A stretch of DNA of 64,000 bases from Mycolicibacterium litorale (lineage in GTDB: Bacteria > Actinomycetota > Actinomycetes > Mycobacteriales > Mycobacteriaceae): contig NZ_AP023287.1 of NCBI RefSeq assembly GCF_014218295.1, positions 2,232,001-2,296,000 of the forward strand, in the 5' to 3' direction. Position numbers and translations under genes: made by a program. Under the pieces are notes generated by a model. It was not told the origin of the DNA, did not search any database, and worked only from the letters and a program-made list of their open reading frames with translations. This document shows, piece by piece, positions 6,977 through 14,711 of the stretch; position 1 is the stretch's first letter, and the number at the start of each line of letters is the position of its first letter.

Positions 6977-8377
6977 TCAGGCGGCCGGCGTTCCGGTGCC
7001 GCTGTCACCGCTCGCGCCGCTGGCACCGCCGAATCCGCCGGCGCCACCGGCACCGCCGTCACCCGGGTTGGCTTCGGCCTCGTCGGTGCTGGTGGCATCG
7101 CCACCGTCGCCACCATCACCACCCTCGCTGCCGAGCCAGCCGCCCATGCCGCCGTCGCCGCCGGCACCACCGTTCGCGGAATCCTCGTCGTCGTCGCTGT
7201 TGCTGGTGGCATCGCCGCCGTCGGCGCCGTTACCGCCGGGACCGCTGATGATGGTCCGGCCACCCGCGCCGCCATCGCCGGCCGTGGCGGTGCCGCCTGT
7301 CGACGTGGCGTCGCCGCCGGCGCCACCATTGCCAGCATTGCCGATATCGGAGGTGGCCGCATCACCACCGGCACCGCCGGTCGCATCGCCGGCGTTGGCG
7401 ACTGCCTCTCCACCGGCCCCGCCGTCGCCGCTGTCGCCGACGATCGCCTGACCGCTGTTCCCGCCATTGCCTGCGATCGCGTCGTCGTCGGCGCCGGTGC
7501 CGCCAGTGCTGGCATTCCCGCCGGCGCCACCGTTCGCACCGTTGCCGACGAGTGCGGCGTCTCCGCCGACACCACCGTTACCTCCCGTGGCTACTCCGTC
7601 GATCGAGATCGCCGAGCCGCCGTTGCCACCCAGACCGCCGTTGCCGGAGAACAATCCGCCACGTCCGCCGTTGCCGCCGTCCTCACCGGTTGCGTCGCCC
7701 TCGAGATTCGTCCGACCCGGTCCCACACCGCGAAGATCGGAACCACCTACGCCGCCGGCGCCGCCGTTGCCGATGAAGAAGCCGCCGTCGCCGCCGTCAG
7801 CACCGGCGGTCGCGTCCAGGAAGTCGTCCTCCGCGTCGATGTCGCCGTCGCCGTCGGTGTCGTAATAGCCGGCCTGGAGGCCGTCTCCGCCAGCGCCGCC
7901 GTTGCCGAAGAGCAGGCCGCCGTTACCACCCGGCGTGGCCGGGTGGTACACGCCGTCCTCGTCGACGTAGGCGTCGCGGCCGGGGACTCCGTCGCCGATC
8001 AGGAGGCCGCCGGGGCCGATGAGGCCGAGGAAGGCGCCGCCGCCGAAGTTGGGGGTGAGCGCGGCCGCGCTGAACGTGGCCCCGGAGCTCGAGTCCGAGT
8101 CGGTTCCGGTGCAGAACAGGCCGCCATCGATGCAGGGGAGCGGACCCTGGGGTAGGACGCTGCCGGTCGAGGTCAGGGTGTATTCGATGGTCTTGGTCTC
8201 GATCGTCGCGTCGGAATCGAGAGCGGTGAGCGGCGACGGCCCGCCCGGCTGTGTCAGCAGGACCGCCGCACCACCCGCGAGCGCGACACCCCCCATCATG
8301 AACGGCATGACCGGCCAGCGCCGACCTCGTCCGTTGGATGCGCCCCCGCGCGGCGCGTCTTTCCGATGCTTGGACAT
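6977..8377 (-). CDS. PGRS-like glycine-rich membrane-anchored protein without PE domain
   Basis: The 466-residue product starts at ATG 8377 with AAGGGGG eight bases upstream. A basic N-terminus (SKHRKDAPRGGASNGRGRR) precedes one hydrophobic span at about residues 24-42, so it is an export signal or anchor. A spacer with two Cys (CIDGGLFC) follows, then about 330 residues of GGxGGx-type repeats (NGGAGGDG, GNGGLGGNGG, GGAGGDAT) like the PGRS domain of PE_PGRS proteins. There is no PE domain with its Pro-Glu helical hairpin. Residues 173-184 (DTDGDGDIDAED) match the EF-hand loop pattern D-x-D-x-D-G-x-I-x-x-x-D/E, so calcium binding is likely. The long open frame on the opposite strand is a shadow of the repeat. 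Likely a cell-surface structural or calcium-responsive protein. Confidence 0.85.
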   Translation of the reverse strand: MSKHRKDAPRGGASNGRGRRWPVMPFMMGGVALAGGAAVLLTQPGGPSPLTALDSDATIETKTIEYTLTSTGSVLPQGPLPCIDGGLFCTGTDSDSSSGATFSAAALTPNFGGGAFLGLIGPGGLLIGDGVPGRDAYVDEDGVYHPATPGGNGGLLFGNGGAGGDGLQAGYYDTDGDGDIDAEDDFLDATAGADGGDGGFFIGNGGAGGVGGSDLRGVGPGRTNLEGDATGEDGGNGGRGGLFSGNGGLGGNGGSAISIDGVATGGNGGVGGDAALVGNGANGGAGGNASTGGTGADDDAIAGNGGNSGQAIVGDSGDGGAGGEAVANAGDATGGAGGDAATSDIGNAGNGGAGGDATSTGGTATAGDGGAGGRTIISGPGGNGADGGDATSNSDDDEDSANGGAGGDGGMGGWLGSEGGDGGDGGDATSTDEAEANPGDGGAGGAGGFGGASGASGDSGTGTPAA

Positions 8378-8425
8378 GTGTGAATCCCCCTTGAATGAGC
8401 GGCGAAAGCCATAGGCTCCAGCAAC

Positions 8426-8441
8426 GTAACACTGCTGTTAC
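8426..8441. promoter_or_regulatory. perfect palindrome GTAACA-N4-TGTTAC upstream of the PGRS-like gene
   Basis: GTAACACTGCTGTTAC lies 49 bases before the start codon of the PGRS-like gene. Six-base arms with a four-base spacer suit a dimeric repressor or activator. The half site GTAACA resembles reported MtrA-type half sites, which are direct rather than inverted repeats, so the match is only suggestive. Confidence 0.45.
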
Positions 8442-8832
8442 CAAAAAGGGATGGGTCAAACGGATTTACCCTCGCGGAAGTTTGCAAGCGGAATCATCTC
8501 GGTCCGCCATCAGTTTGCAGACGCACGAAGTCTCACAGTCCGGGCGGCGAAACAGCGAAGCGTAGACGGATCGGGCCACTGCTCAACAGCCCACATGGGG
8601 GCGGCGATTGGGGGCTCTGCCGGTATGCTCGGTCAAACAAAGCTGTGTGCCGGCGAAGCGTCTCTCAGCTGCGCCACAGGTCACCGATTAGCTGGTAAAA
8701 ATACTCCGCGCTTGCTTTCGACGCCGGCGGCACCGCCTGATGACTGCCTTCTATCCGACTGTTTCGCAAACTGTATAGAGCCCGCTTCCGGGGCTGGGTT
8801 CGTGCCTACGTCGAACCGCGATCGAGGGCGGT

Positions 8833-8861
8833 GCCGGGGGCACACCGCGTGTGCCCCCGGC
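8833..8861 (-). terminator. GC-rich hairpin terminator after the acidic secreted protein gene
   Basis: A 13-base perfect stem (GCCGGGGGCACAC / GTGTGCCCCCGGC) with a three-base loop starts eight bases after the stop at 8870 on the minus strand. No U tract follows, as is common for mycobacterial hairpin terminators. Confidence 0.7.
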
Positions 8862-8869
8862 CGCCACTG

Positions 8870-10753
8870 TCACTCGGCCGGGGAGTCGTTCCCGCCGTCG
8901 CCTCCGGTGTCGCCACCGGTGTCGCCACCGGTGTCTGTACCGCCGTCAGCTGCCTCGGCGCCCTCGTCGGCGCCGCCTTCTTCGGGGCTTTCCGCGCCGG
9001 CCTCCGGATCGTCCACCTCGTCGCCGGTGTCACCGACCTCCGAGACGTCGTCGGCCTCCTCGTCGTCGCTGACCTCGTCGCTGACCTCCTCGAGGTCATC
9101 GGTCCCGTCGACGTCCTCGAGATCCGTGCCGTCGGCGACCACGTCGTCGTCTGCGACGGGCGCCTCGTCCTCGTCGGCGACCGGCACGTCGTCCGGCGTG
9201 GGCTCCACCTCGTCGAGCGCGACGGCCGAGCGCTGCGCGTCCGCGCTCAGCAACTCGACCTCGACCTCGTCATCCACGCCGAGCTCACCTTCGAGATCGC
9301 CTTCACCATCGGGATCGGCGTCGACGTCCACATCGACATCGAGGTCGATCCCCAGCGCCACCGCGAAGTGGTTGATCAGCGCCCGCACCGATGCGGCGAA
9401 GTCGACGTCCGGCAGATCGGGCACCGGCAGGCCGGCCCCGCCGAACAGGGCGGCGGTCAGCCCGTTGACCAACGAGACCCCACCCGCGACCCCGACGTCG
9501 ACCAGCACGTCGTCGAGCGTGAACTTCCACGCGATCGCCTCACCGATGCCGCGGATCCCGGCGTCGATCCCCGCGGAGATGTCGCCGACCAGCTCGACGA
9601 CGGCCTCGGGCGCCCCCACCGCGCCCAGCAGCGCACCGGTGATGTCCGCCCGCAGGCCCACGCCGGCCTCGGCGAGCGCCGTCGCCAGGTCGCCGATCAC
9701 CGTCACGCCCAGTTCCACCGCCTCGCCGGCGGTGAGGAGCCCACCGTTGATGCCGTCGGCGAAGAGCTCCGCCAGCTCGCCGAGCGCCAGCACCACGTCA
9801 CCGCCGTCGATGTCCGGCAGGTCGGGCGTGCCGCCCAGCAGGGCGACCAGGCTTCCGGTCACACCATTGGTCAGCGCGATACCGCCCGTCGCCACGAGGT
9901 CGACCAGCAGGTCGTCCAGCGTGGCCTTCCAGGTGACCGCCGCTCCCGCGCTGAGGAACCCGGTCGAGATCAGGTCGCCGATGTCTTCGATGGCCACACC
10001 GATGGCGGCCGACAAGTCGGCGGCCACGTCGCCTTCCGGCGTGATCGCGGCCAGCAGGCTCACCAGCGCGCCGGTGACCGCGTCCACCCCGTCCACCGCG
10101 GCGGTTGCGGCAGCCATCGCGATGTCGGACACCAGTGCGGCGCCCAGGTCGACCGCACCGTTGACGGCGCCGATCGCACCGTTGACGTCATAGGCGATCG
10201 CGTTGATCAGATTCGCGAAGGACGCGGCGATCTCCTCGGCGTCGAGGTCGAGGTCGAGGTCGACACGCAGGCTGGCGCCCAGCCGTGCCAGCAGATTCAC
10301 CAACTCGCTGTTGAACCGGAACACCGCGTCGAAATCGATGTCGATGACCGCCCTCGCCGCGGCTTCGAGCTCCAGCGGGTCGATCGGCAGCGCCAGGGCC
10401 GCCAGGAGCGGCGTCGGGGTCGGCGCGCTCACCGCATAGGTGGGCGTGCGGGCTTCGGCGGGGGCCGGGGTGACGAACGTCCCGACCAGCGCGGTGGCGC
10501 CGAGAACGGCGAGGCCGCCCGTGATGGCGGGGCGCAACGATCCCCGACGGCGACGCACCCGCCGCGGCGCGGAGTTTGCTGGTGTGCTCGCGGCGTGCGA
10601 GATGTGCACGCCGGGTGTCATGTCGACGGCAGCGGTGTTCGTTGCAGCTTTCGCACGCCGATGGCGACCGCCGAGCCGGCCCGACCGCCCGTGACCCACT
10701 CCGTGGCGCGCAAACTCAAATTCACATGATTCAGCGTTGTTGCCCGACATCAT
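8870..10753 (-). CDS. secreted acidic protein with duplicated module
   Basis: The 627-aa product has a long basic N-terminus (about 70 residues, RRVRRRRGSLR), then a signal-like hydrophobic stretch (GGLAVLGATALVGTFV) ending PAPAEA near residue 100, a likely cleavage site. The mature part is Ala/Leu/Val/Asp-rich. It contains two similar units about 135 residues apart: WKATLDDLLVDLVATGGIAL near 270 and WKFTLDDVLVDVGVAGGVSL near 406, each followed by LPD-containing linkers. The last 150 residues are extremely acidic (runs of Asp/Glu and Val) and end in a Gly/Thr/Asp repeat (GGDTGGDTGGDGG). ATG 10753 and 10750 are both possible, and ATG 10621 would shorten the N-terminus to a normal signal. No family is recognised. 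It is probably envelope-associated and possibly calcium-binding through the acidic tail. Confidence 0.75.
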   Translation of the reverse strand: MMSGNNAESCEFEFARHGVGHGRSGRLGGRHRRAKAATNTAAVDMTPGVHISHAASTPANSAPRRVRRRRGSLRPAITGGLAVLGATALVGTFVTPAPAEARTPTYAVSAPTPTPLLAALALPIDPLELEAAARAVIDIDFDAVFRFNSELVNLLARLGASLRVDLDLDLDAEEIAASFANLINAIAYDVNGAIGAVNGAVDLGAALVSDIAMAAATAAVDGVDAVTGALVSLLAAITPEGDVAADLSAAIGVAIEDIGDLISTGFLSAGAAVTWKATLDDLLVDLVATGGIALTNGVTGSLVALLGGTPDLPDIDGGDVVLALGELAELFADGINGGLLTAGEAVELGVTVIGDLATALAEAGVGLRADITGALLGAVGAPEAVVELVGDISAGIDAGIRGIGEAIAWKFTLDDVLVDVGVAGGVSLVNGLTAALFGGAGLPVPDLPDVDFAASVRALINHFAVALGIDLDVDVDVDADPDGEGDLEGELGVDDEVEVELLSADAQRSAVALDEVEPTPDDVPVADEDEAPVADDDVVADGTDLEDVDGTDDLEEVSDEVSDDEEADDVSEVGDTGDEVDDPEAGAESPEEGGADEGAEAADGGTDTGGDTGGDTGGDGGNDSPAE

Positions 10754-10827
10754 GGCCCCCTCATCAATTAGGTTTTGTCCCCCCGACCACGTCGGATCAG
10801 GAGAAATGTACCTTAAAGGAACCTGAT

Positions 10828-10843
10828 AAAGAAGCAGTTCTTT
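10828..10843. promoter_or_regulatory. inverted repeat AAAGAA-N4-TTCTTT upstream of the acidic protein gene
   Basis: A perfect six-base inverted repeat with a four-base spacer lies in the AT-rich 158-base gap that holds the promoter of the acidic-protein gene and the end of the upstream operon. It could be an operator or a weak stem; nothing else discriminates. Confidence 0.3.
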
Positions 10844-10911
10844 GAAAGTCGAGCAAATTTATTTCGGGCCCTGTCAGAACCCGCCGCGGTGCAGTGTCAG
10901 CCTGTCCGCGC

Positions 10912-11241
10912 TCAGTGGCGGCGGCGCCACACGACGACGCCCAGCACGACCACCACGGCGACGACGACCGCGGCGACCGGGACCGATTTCTGCGGATTGT
11001 CGGTAACGACGTGTTGCGCTGTACGGGCCTTGTCGGCCACGACCTGCTGTGCCGTATGCGCGGTGTCGGTGACACGCTGTTTGGTCTCGTCGACCTTGTC
11101 TCTGGCCTGCTGTTTGACGTCGAGCTTGGCCGAGAGCGCCTCGACCGTCTCGCCGAGCTCCTGACGCGTGGCTTCGATATCGGCCTCGATGTCCTCGACG
11201 CCGGCCTCCGGGCCGGGTTCGGGGCGGTCGGGTGCGGTCAT
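10912..11241 (-). CDS. DUF3618-type membrane-anchored protein
   Basis: The 109-aa protein starts at ATG 11241, whose first bases overlap the preceding stop as ATGA. The N-terminal half is a helical, charged segment (DIEATRQELGETVEALSAKL), the hallmark of DUF3618 proteins, followed by an amphipathic coiled region (KVDETKQRVTDTAHTAQQVV). Near the C-terminus is one membrane span (VPVAAVVVAVVVVLGVVVW) with a basic tail RRRH. Such proteins usually sit beside a holin-like membrane protein, as here, and are thought to bind the membrane surface. Role unknown. Last gene of a minus-strand pair, downstream of the GAF-ANTAR regulator. Confidence 0.85.
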   Translation of the reverse strand: MTAPDRPEPGPEAGVEDIEADIEATRQELGETVEALSAKLDVKQQARDKVDETKQRVTDTAHTAQQVVADKARTAQHVVTDNPQKSVPVAAVVVAVVVVLGVVVWRRRH

Positions 11242-11639
11242 GACGCTCGGTCCTTTACCTCTTGGATGTCGGCCTTGACGGTTTCCACCGTCCGGGGTGC
11301 GGCCGGGGTGACTTCCTCGGCCTGCTTCTTGCTCACCAGCGCCGCGATGCCCGCGATGACGAACAGCACCAGCGCGACGATCAGCGCCGCCGCCCACACG
11401 GGCAGCACCAGGGACAGGGCGGCCACCGCCGCGGCGATAACCGTCGCCAATCCCAGGAACGCGAAAAGCCCTGCGACGCTGAGCAACCCGGCACCGATGC
11501 CGGCGTGTTTGGCGGATTCCTGGAATTCCTTCTGCGCCAACCGCAACTCGTCGCGCACCAGCCGCGACGTCTGGGCGGACAGTTGGCTGAGCAGTTCTCC
11601 GAGCGACGCATCGGCGCCCGGCTTCGATTCGAGACTCAT
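11238..11639 (-). CDS. phage-holin-like (Holin-X family) membrane protein
   Basis: The 133-aa protein begins at ATG 11639. An N-terminal amphipathic helix (LGELLSQLSAQTSRLVRDEL, then RLAQKEFQE) is followed by two long membrane spans, LLSVAGLFAFLGLATVIAAA and WAAALIVALVLFVIAGIAAL, and a charged cytoplasmic tail. This is the pattern of the actinobacterial Holin-X / Phage_holin_3_6 family, which are chromosomal proteins and not true lysis holins. It overlaps the DUF3618 gene by four bases, so the two are translationally coupled and likely act together at the membrane, perhaps in the stress response. Confidence 0.85.
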   Translation of the reverse strand: MSLESKPGADASLGELLSQLSAQTSRLVRDELRLAQKEFQESAKHAGIGAGLLSVAGLFAFLGLATVIAAAVAALSLVLPVWAAALIVALVLFVIAGIAALVSKKQAEEVTPAAPRTVETVKADIQEVKDRAS

Positions 11640-11710
11640 CACGCACCAACCCTCTGTGTTGCCTGTGTGAGGATGTGGTGCCCCGCCTCCGGCGGGCGCA
11701 AACCCCGCCG

Positions 11711-12427
11711 TCAGATCCCGGAGGAAGTCGCCTTCTCGGTGAGGTCGGTCGCGACCTGGATCAGCGGAACGTTCGAGTCCTGCGACAGTTTGCGCAGCAA
11801 CGCGAACGCCTGCACGGCATCGACGCTGTAGCGCTCCATGATCATGCCCTTGGCCTGACCGATGGTGTCGCGGCTGGCCAGCGCGTGTTTGAACTGCTCG
11901 TCGCGACGCGCCGAATTCCAGGCCACCGAGGAGTGTGCGGCGAAGATCAACCCGATCTCGCGCGTGCCCTGACCGAGTGCGTGCGGCTTCTCGGCGTAGA
12001 CGTTGAGCGCACCCATGGTCTCGTCGGCGATGAAGAGCTGGAACGCCATGACCGACCGGATCGGCGTCTGCTCGAGCACGTCGCGCCGGTACAGCGGGAA
12101 GCGGTCGTCCTGCTCGAGATCGTCGACGTGGACGGTGCGCTCCTCCCAGGCCGCGGTCAGGCAGGGGCCTTCGTGGTGGCGCTGCTGGATCTCGTCGAGC
12201 AGCACCGGCCACCGGTGCGTCGCCGCGGGGGTGTCGATCTTCCTGGCGTTGCGGGTGACCGTCACGCCGGCGTAGTCGGCGCCAGGGATCTCGGCCGCCG
12301 CATGCTCGACCAGTTCGGCGAGCACCGCGTCGGAGTCGCCGTCGCCCCGACCGTGCAGCTCCTGCACGAGGTCGGCGATTCGCCGGTGAACTCCATCGAG
12401 GCCGGCAGGTTCGTTCACCAGCACCAT
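11711..12427 (-). CDS. GAF-ANTAR transcription antitermination regulator
   Basis: The 238-aa protein has an N-terminal GAF sensor (about residues 25-170, with GADYAGVTVT and IRSVMAFQLFIADETMGALN) and a C-terminal ANTAR RNA-binding domain (ALASRDTIGQAKGMIMERYS through LLRKLSQDSN). ANTAR proteins bind paired hexaloop hairpins in leader RNA and prevent termination. I prefer ATG 12427 because GGAGGA lies ten bases upstream inside the longer frame; the alternative is TTG 12457. It lies 71 bases before the holin-like gene on the same strand and may regulate that operon. It is divergent from the 368-aa membrane protein, with about 60 bases between starts. Confidence 0.88.
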   Translation of the reverse strand: MVLVNEPAGLDGVHRRIADLVQELHGRGDGDSDAVLAELVEHAAAEIPGADYAGVTVTRNARKIDTPAATHRWPVLLDEIQQRHHEGPCLTAAWEERTVHVDDLEQDDRFPLYRRDVLEQTPIRSVMAFQLFIADETMGALNVYAEKPHALGQGTREIGLIFAAHSSVAWNSARRDEQFKHALASRDTIGQAKGMIMERYSVDAVQAFALLRKLSQDSNVPLIQVATDLTEKATSSGI

Positions 12428-12486
12428 CCGATCATCTTCCTCCGTTAAGTTGCTCAAGATTACGCGCTCGACCGGCCGGAGGACGC

Positions 12487-13593
12487 ATGAACGAGACCCG
12501 TCGTCACCGTCGGGGCGTGCTGACCCGTGATGCGACGGGCTCCTCGTCGGCGGAAGCGTTCGTGCTGATCGCGATCGCCACCATCCTCCTCACCCGCCTC
12601 TACCTGGAATTGACCGGATATCCGCAGGTCGGGGGAGGGAACCTGCACATCGCCCACGCGCTGTGGGGCGGCGCGCTGATGATGCTCGCCCTGTTGGTGA
12701 GCTGGCTGCTCCTGGGTGCGGGGCCGCGGGTGGCCACGGTCGTCATGGGCGGGGTGGGATTCGGGCTCTTCCTCGACGAGGTCGGCAAGTTCGTCACCAA
12801 GAACAACGACTACTTCTACGGACCGGCCGCCGAGATCATGTACATCCTCGTCGTCGTGCTCCTCGTGGGCGCCCGGGTGGTCCGGGACTTCCGGCCGCTG
12901 ACGGCGCGGGAGTGCCTGGCCTCGGCGACGGTGATCGCCGCGGACGGTGTGGCGCGCGGTCTGGCCGACCACCGCCGCGAGATCGGGCTGGCACTGCTGG
13001 CGCAGGCCGGGCAGTCGGGTGCCGATCCGCACGCGGTGGCGCACGTCCGCGCCCTGATCCGCGCGGCGGAGAGCTCAGGCGACCGGCTCTACCGGCTGCA
13101 GCGGTGGGCACCGCGGTTGATCCCCGGGTTCTTCCGCAGTCCGCGCTGGGTGCCGGTGGTCGGGTGGCTACTGGTGGTCGGCGCGGTCAGCGGCGTGTTC
13201 TTCGGACTGCTCGGGATCGTGCTGGGCGGCTACTTCTACCAGGACGAGGACGTCAGCGTGCGGTTGGACGGGATGACCCCGGCGTCGGTCATCCTGCTCG
13301 TCAACGCCGCGGTGACGTCCGTGATCGCGGTCCCGGCGATGATCGCGCGCCGCCGCACCACCGCGATGTGGCCGCTGCTCTGGCTGCGCAACGCCGCGCT
13401 GCTGTACACGTTCCTCAACGCCTTCGTCGACTTCGCGACCGAGGGCTTCGCCGCGCTGATCAGTCTGTCGATCGGACTCTTCACGCTGGCGGTGCTGACC
13501 TACCAGATCGACGTCGCGGTCCGGCGTCCGGTCAGCACGGAGGCGTCACAGCGCGCGCAGATACCGCCGGGTGACCACGCGCTGCAGCACTGA
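12487..13593 (+). CDS. multi-pass hypothetical membrane protein
   Basis: The 368-aa protein starts at ATG 12487 with GGAGG five bases upstream. About eight membrane spans are visible: residues 22-40 (FVLIAIATILLTRLYLEL), a second LMMLALLVSWLLL, then FGLFLDEVGKFVT, IMYILVVVLLVGARVV, a long VVGWLLVVGAVSGVFFGLL, and three more toward the C-terminus. A soluble helical loop of about 70 residues lies between spans 4 and 5. The motif GFGLFLDEVGKFVTKNNDYF recurs, as I recall, in uncharacterised actinobacterial membrane proteins. No transport or enzyme motif is seen. The last 48 bases overlap the convergent DUF1990 gene. Confidence 0.8.
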   Translation: MNETRRHRRGVLTRDATGSSSAEAFVLIAIATILLTRLYLELTGYPQVGGGNLHIAHALWGGALMMLALLVSWLLLGAGPRVATVVMGGVGFGLFLDEVGKFVTKNNDYFYGPAAEIMYILVVVLLVGARVVRDFRPLTARECLASATVIAADGVARGLADHRREIGLALLAQAGQSGADPHAVAHVRALIRAAESSGDRLYRLQRWAPRLIPGFFRSPRWVPVVGWLLVVGAVSGVFFGLLGIVLGGYFYQDEDVSVRLDGMTPASVILLVNAAVTSVIAVPAMIARRRTTAMWPLLWLRNAALLYTFLNAFVDFATEGFAALISLSIGLFTLAVLTYQIDVAVRRPVSTEASQRAQIPPGDHALQH

Positions 13594-14043
13594 CGTCACC
13601 GGCCCGGCGAGCCGGCTCCACCAGGTGCCGTGCCGGGAGAACGCCGCCACCTCCGCGTACACCCGCTCGGTCGCGGGGTCGTAGCGCACGGCGAACAACT
13701 CCTCGCCGGTCTCGGCGTGACCGGGCAGGGTGCCGTAGGCGAATCCGCGGCGGTCGGGCTCGTCGACGACGTAGACGACGCGGCACGGCGCACGGACCGG
13801 ACCCAGCCCCACGATCACCTCCGACCCCACTTCGGCGACCTCGGTGGTCGCCTGGACGCGCACCCCGGCACCGCGCAGCATGCCCCAGCGCATCACGGCC
13901 GCGGCCGCCTCCTCGAAACGGGCACGGCCTGACCCGATCGGGGCCGACTCCCGCACGTGGTGGTAGCCGGGCGGCATCGCACCGGCGGTCGCGCCGACCT
14001 CCGGATAGGTGAGGGCCAGGGTGGCCAGATCGCTGAGTTTCAC
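13546..14043 (-). CDS. DUF1990 family protein
   Basis: The 165-aa protein starts at ATG 14043 and has the DUF1990 pattern: an N-terminal LTYPEVGAT, the GYHHVRESAPIGSG motif, a central helix RFEEAAAAVMRWGML, and a beta-rich C-terminal half (FAYGTLPGHAETGEELFAV, EVAAFSRHGTWWSRL). Many such proteins are small cytoplasmic actinobacterial or plant proteins with no proven role; structural relatives suggest a lipid- or ligand-binding fold. It is convergent with and overlaps the upstream membrane protein gene by 48 bases. It is divergent from the thioesterase gene with about 40 bases between, so the two probably share a regulatory region. Confidence 0.88.
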   Translation of the reverse strand: MKLSDLATLALTYPEVGATAGAMPPGYHHVRESAPIGSGRARFEEAAAAVMRWGMLRGAGVRVQATTEVAEVGSEVIVGLGPVRAPCRVVYVVDEPDRRGFAYGTLPGHAETGEELFAVRYDPATERVYAEVAAFSRHGTWWSRLAGPVTSVLQRVVTRRYLRAL

Positions 14044-14084
14044 CCCGCCACCCTCTCACCGCGACAGCCGAATACGGTGGCGGT

Positions 14085-14711
14085 GTGGCCAGTGAATCGA
14101 CCGAGACGCACCGCGGTGGCGGGTTCAACCCTCCCGAACCCACCACCCGCGGCGGGCCGGACTACGGCCGGTTCATCGAGGCGGTCCGCGAGCTGCAGGA
14201 CCTCGCCAGGGCGGCCGACGCGCCCGACGAGGTCGTCACCGAGGCGGCCGGGCTGATCGAGAAGGTCACCGATCTGCTCGCGCCGTACCGTGCCGACGAA
14301 TGGCATTCGCCTTCCGGCCGGCGGATGGACCTGCCCAACCGGGGCAACATCCTGCAGGTGCCGATGTTTCTGGCGAAGACCGACGACGGGCGGATCGCCG
14401 GCGAGGCCACGTTCCGCCGGTTCTACCTCGGCCGCAACGGCGCCGCGCACGGCGGCGCGGTGGCCCTGCTGTTCGACTCGGTTCTCGGCTACACCACCTA
14501 CAAACTGACCCAGAGCCGGTTTCAGCGCACCGCCTTCCTGCACGTCAACTACCGCAGCATCACGCCGGTCGAGAAGCCGTTGCGCGTCGAGGCGGGTATC
14601 GACCGCATCGAGGGCCGCAAGATCTTCGTCGAGGGCCGGCTGCTCGACGGCGATACTGTGGTCGCCGACGCCGAGGCGTTGTTCGTCCGACTCAAACCGG
14701 GGCAGCCGTGA
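14085..14711 (+). CDS. PaaI-type hotdog-fold thioesterase
   Basis: The 208-aa product begins at GTG 14085. After about 80 helical residues comes a hotdog domain with the PaaI/4HBT signature GRNGAAHGGAVALLFDSVLG, in which the Asp/Asn and HGG motif bind the acyl-CoA thioester, followed by TAFLHVNYRSITPVEKPL. It likely hydrolyses acyl-CoA or a related thioester in the cytoplasm. Its stop overlaps the start of the next gene (GTGA), indicating one operon. The exact acyl substrate cannot be read from sequence. Confidence 0.85.
   Translation: MASESTETHRGGGFNPPEPTTRGGPDYGRFIEAVRELQDLARAADAPDEVVTEAAGLIEKVTDLLAPYRADEWHSPSGRRMDLPNRGNILQVPMFLAKTDDGRIAGEATFRRFYLGRNGAAHGGAVALLFDSVLGYTTYKLTQSRFQRTAFLHVNYRSITPVEKPLRVEAGIDRIEGRKIFVEGRLLDGDTVVADAEALFVRLKPGQP

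Larger units (their letters stand above)
8378..8869. other. intergenic region with candidate operator and promoter of the PGRS-like gene
   Basis: No gene is supported in these 490 bases. A short open plus frame that covers them continues antisense into the next gene and is a shadow. The left end carries the PGRS-like gene's ribosome binding site and a perfect 16-base palindrome (8426-8441). The right end carries the terminator hairpin of the acidic-protein gene (8833-8861). The middle is lower in GC than the flanks and may hold the promoter, but I cannot pick a reliable -10 box. Confidence 0.5.

Noticed and set aside
7000..7950. GC-rich repeats that might suggest a CRISPR or tandem DNA repeat array
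   Set aside because: The periodicity is codon-level GGxGGx coding repeat with variable bases and no spacers of constant length.
6869..10729. Long plus-strand frames antisense to the PGRS-like and acidic protein genes
   Set aside because: They are shadows of repetitive glycine- and aspartate-rich coding sequence; the minus-strand genes have ribosome binding sites, signal segments and terminators.
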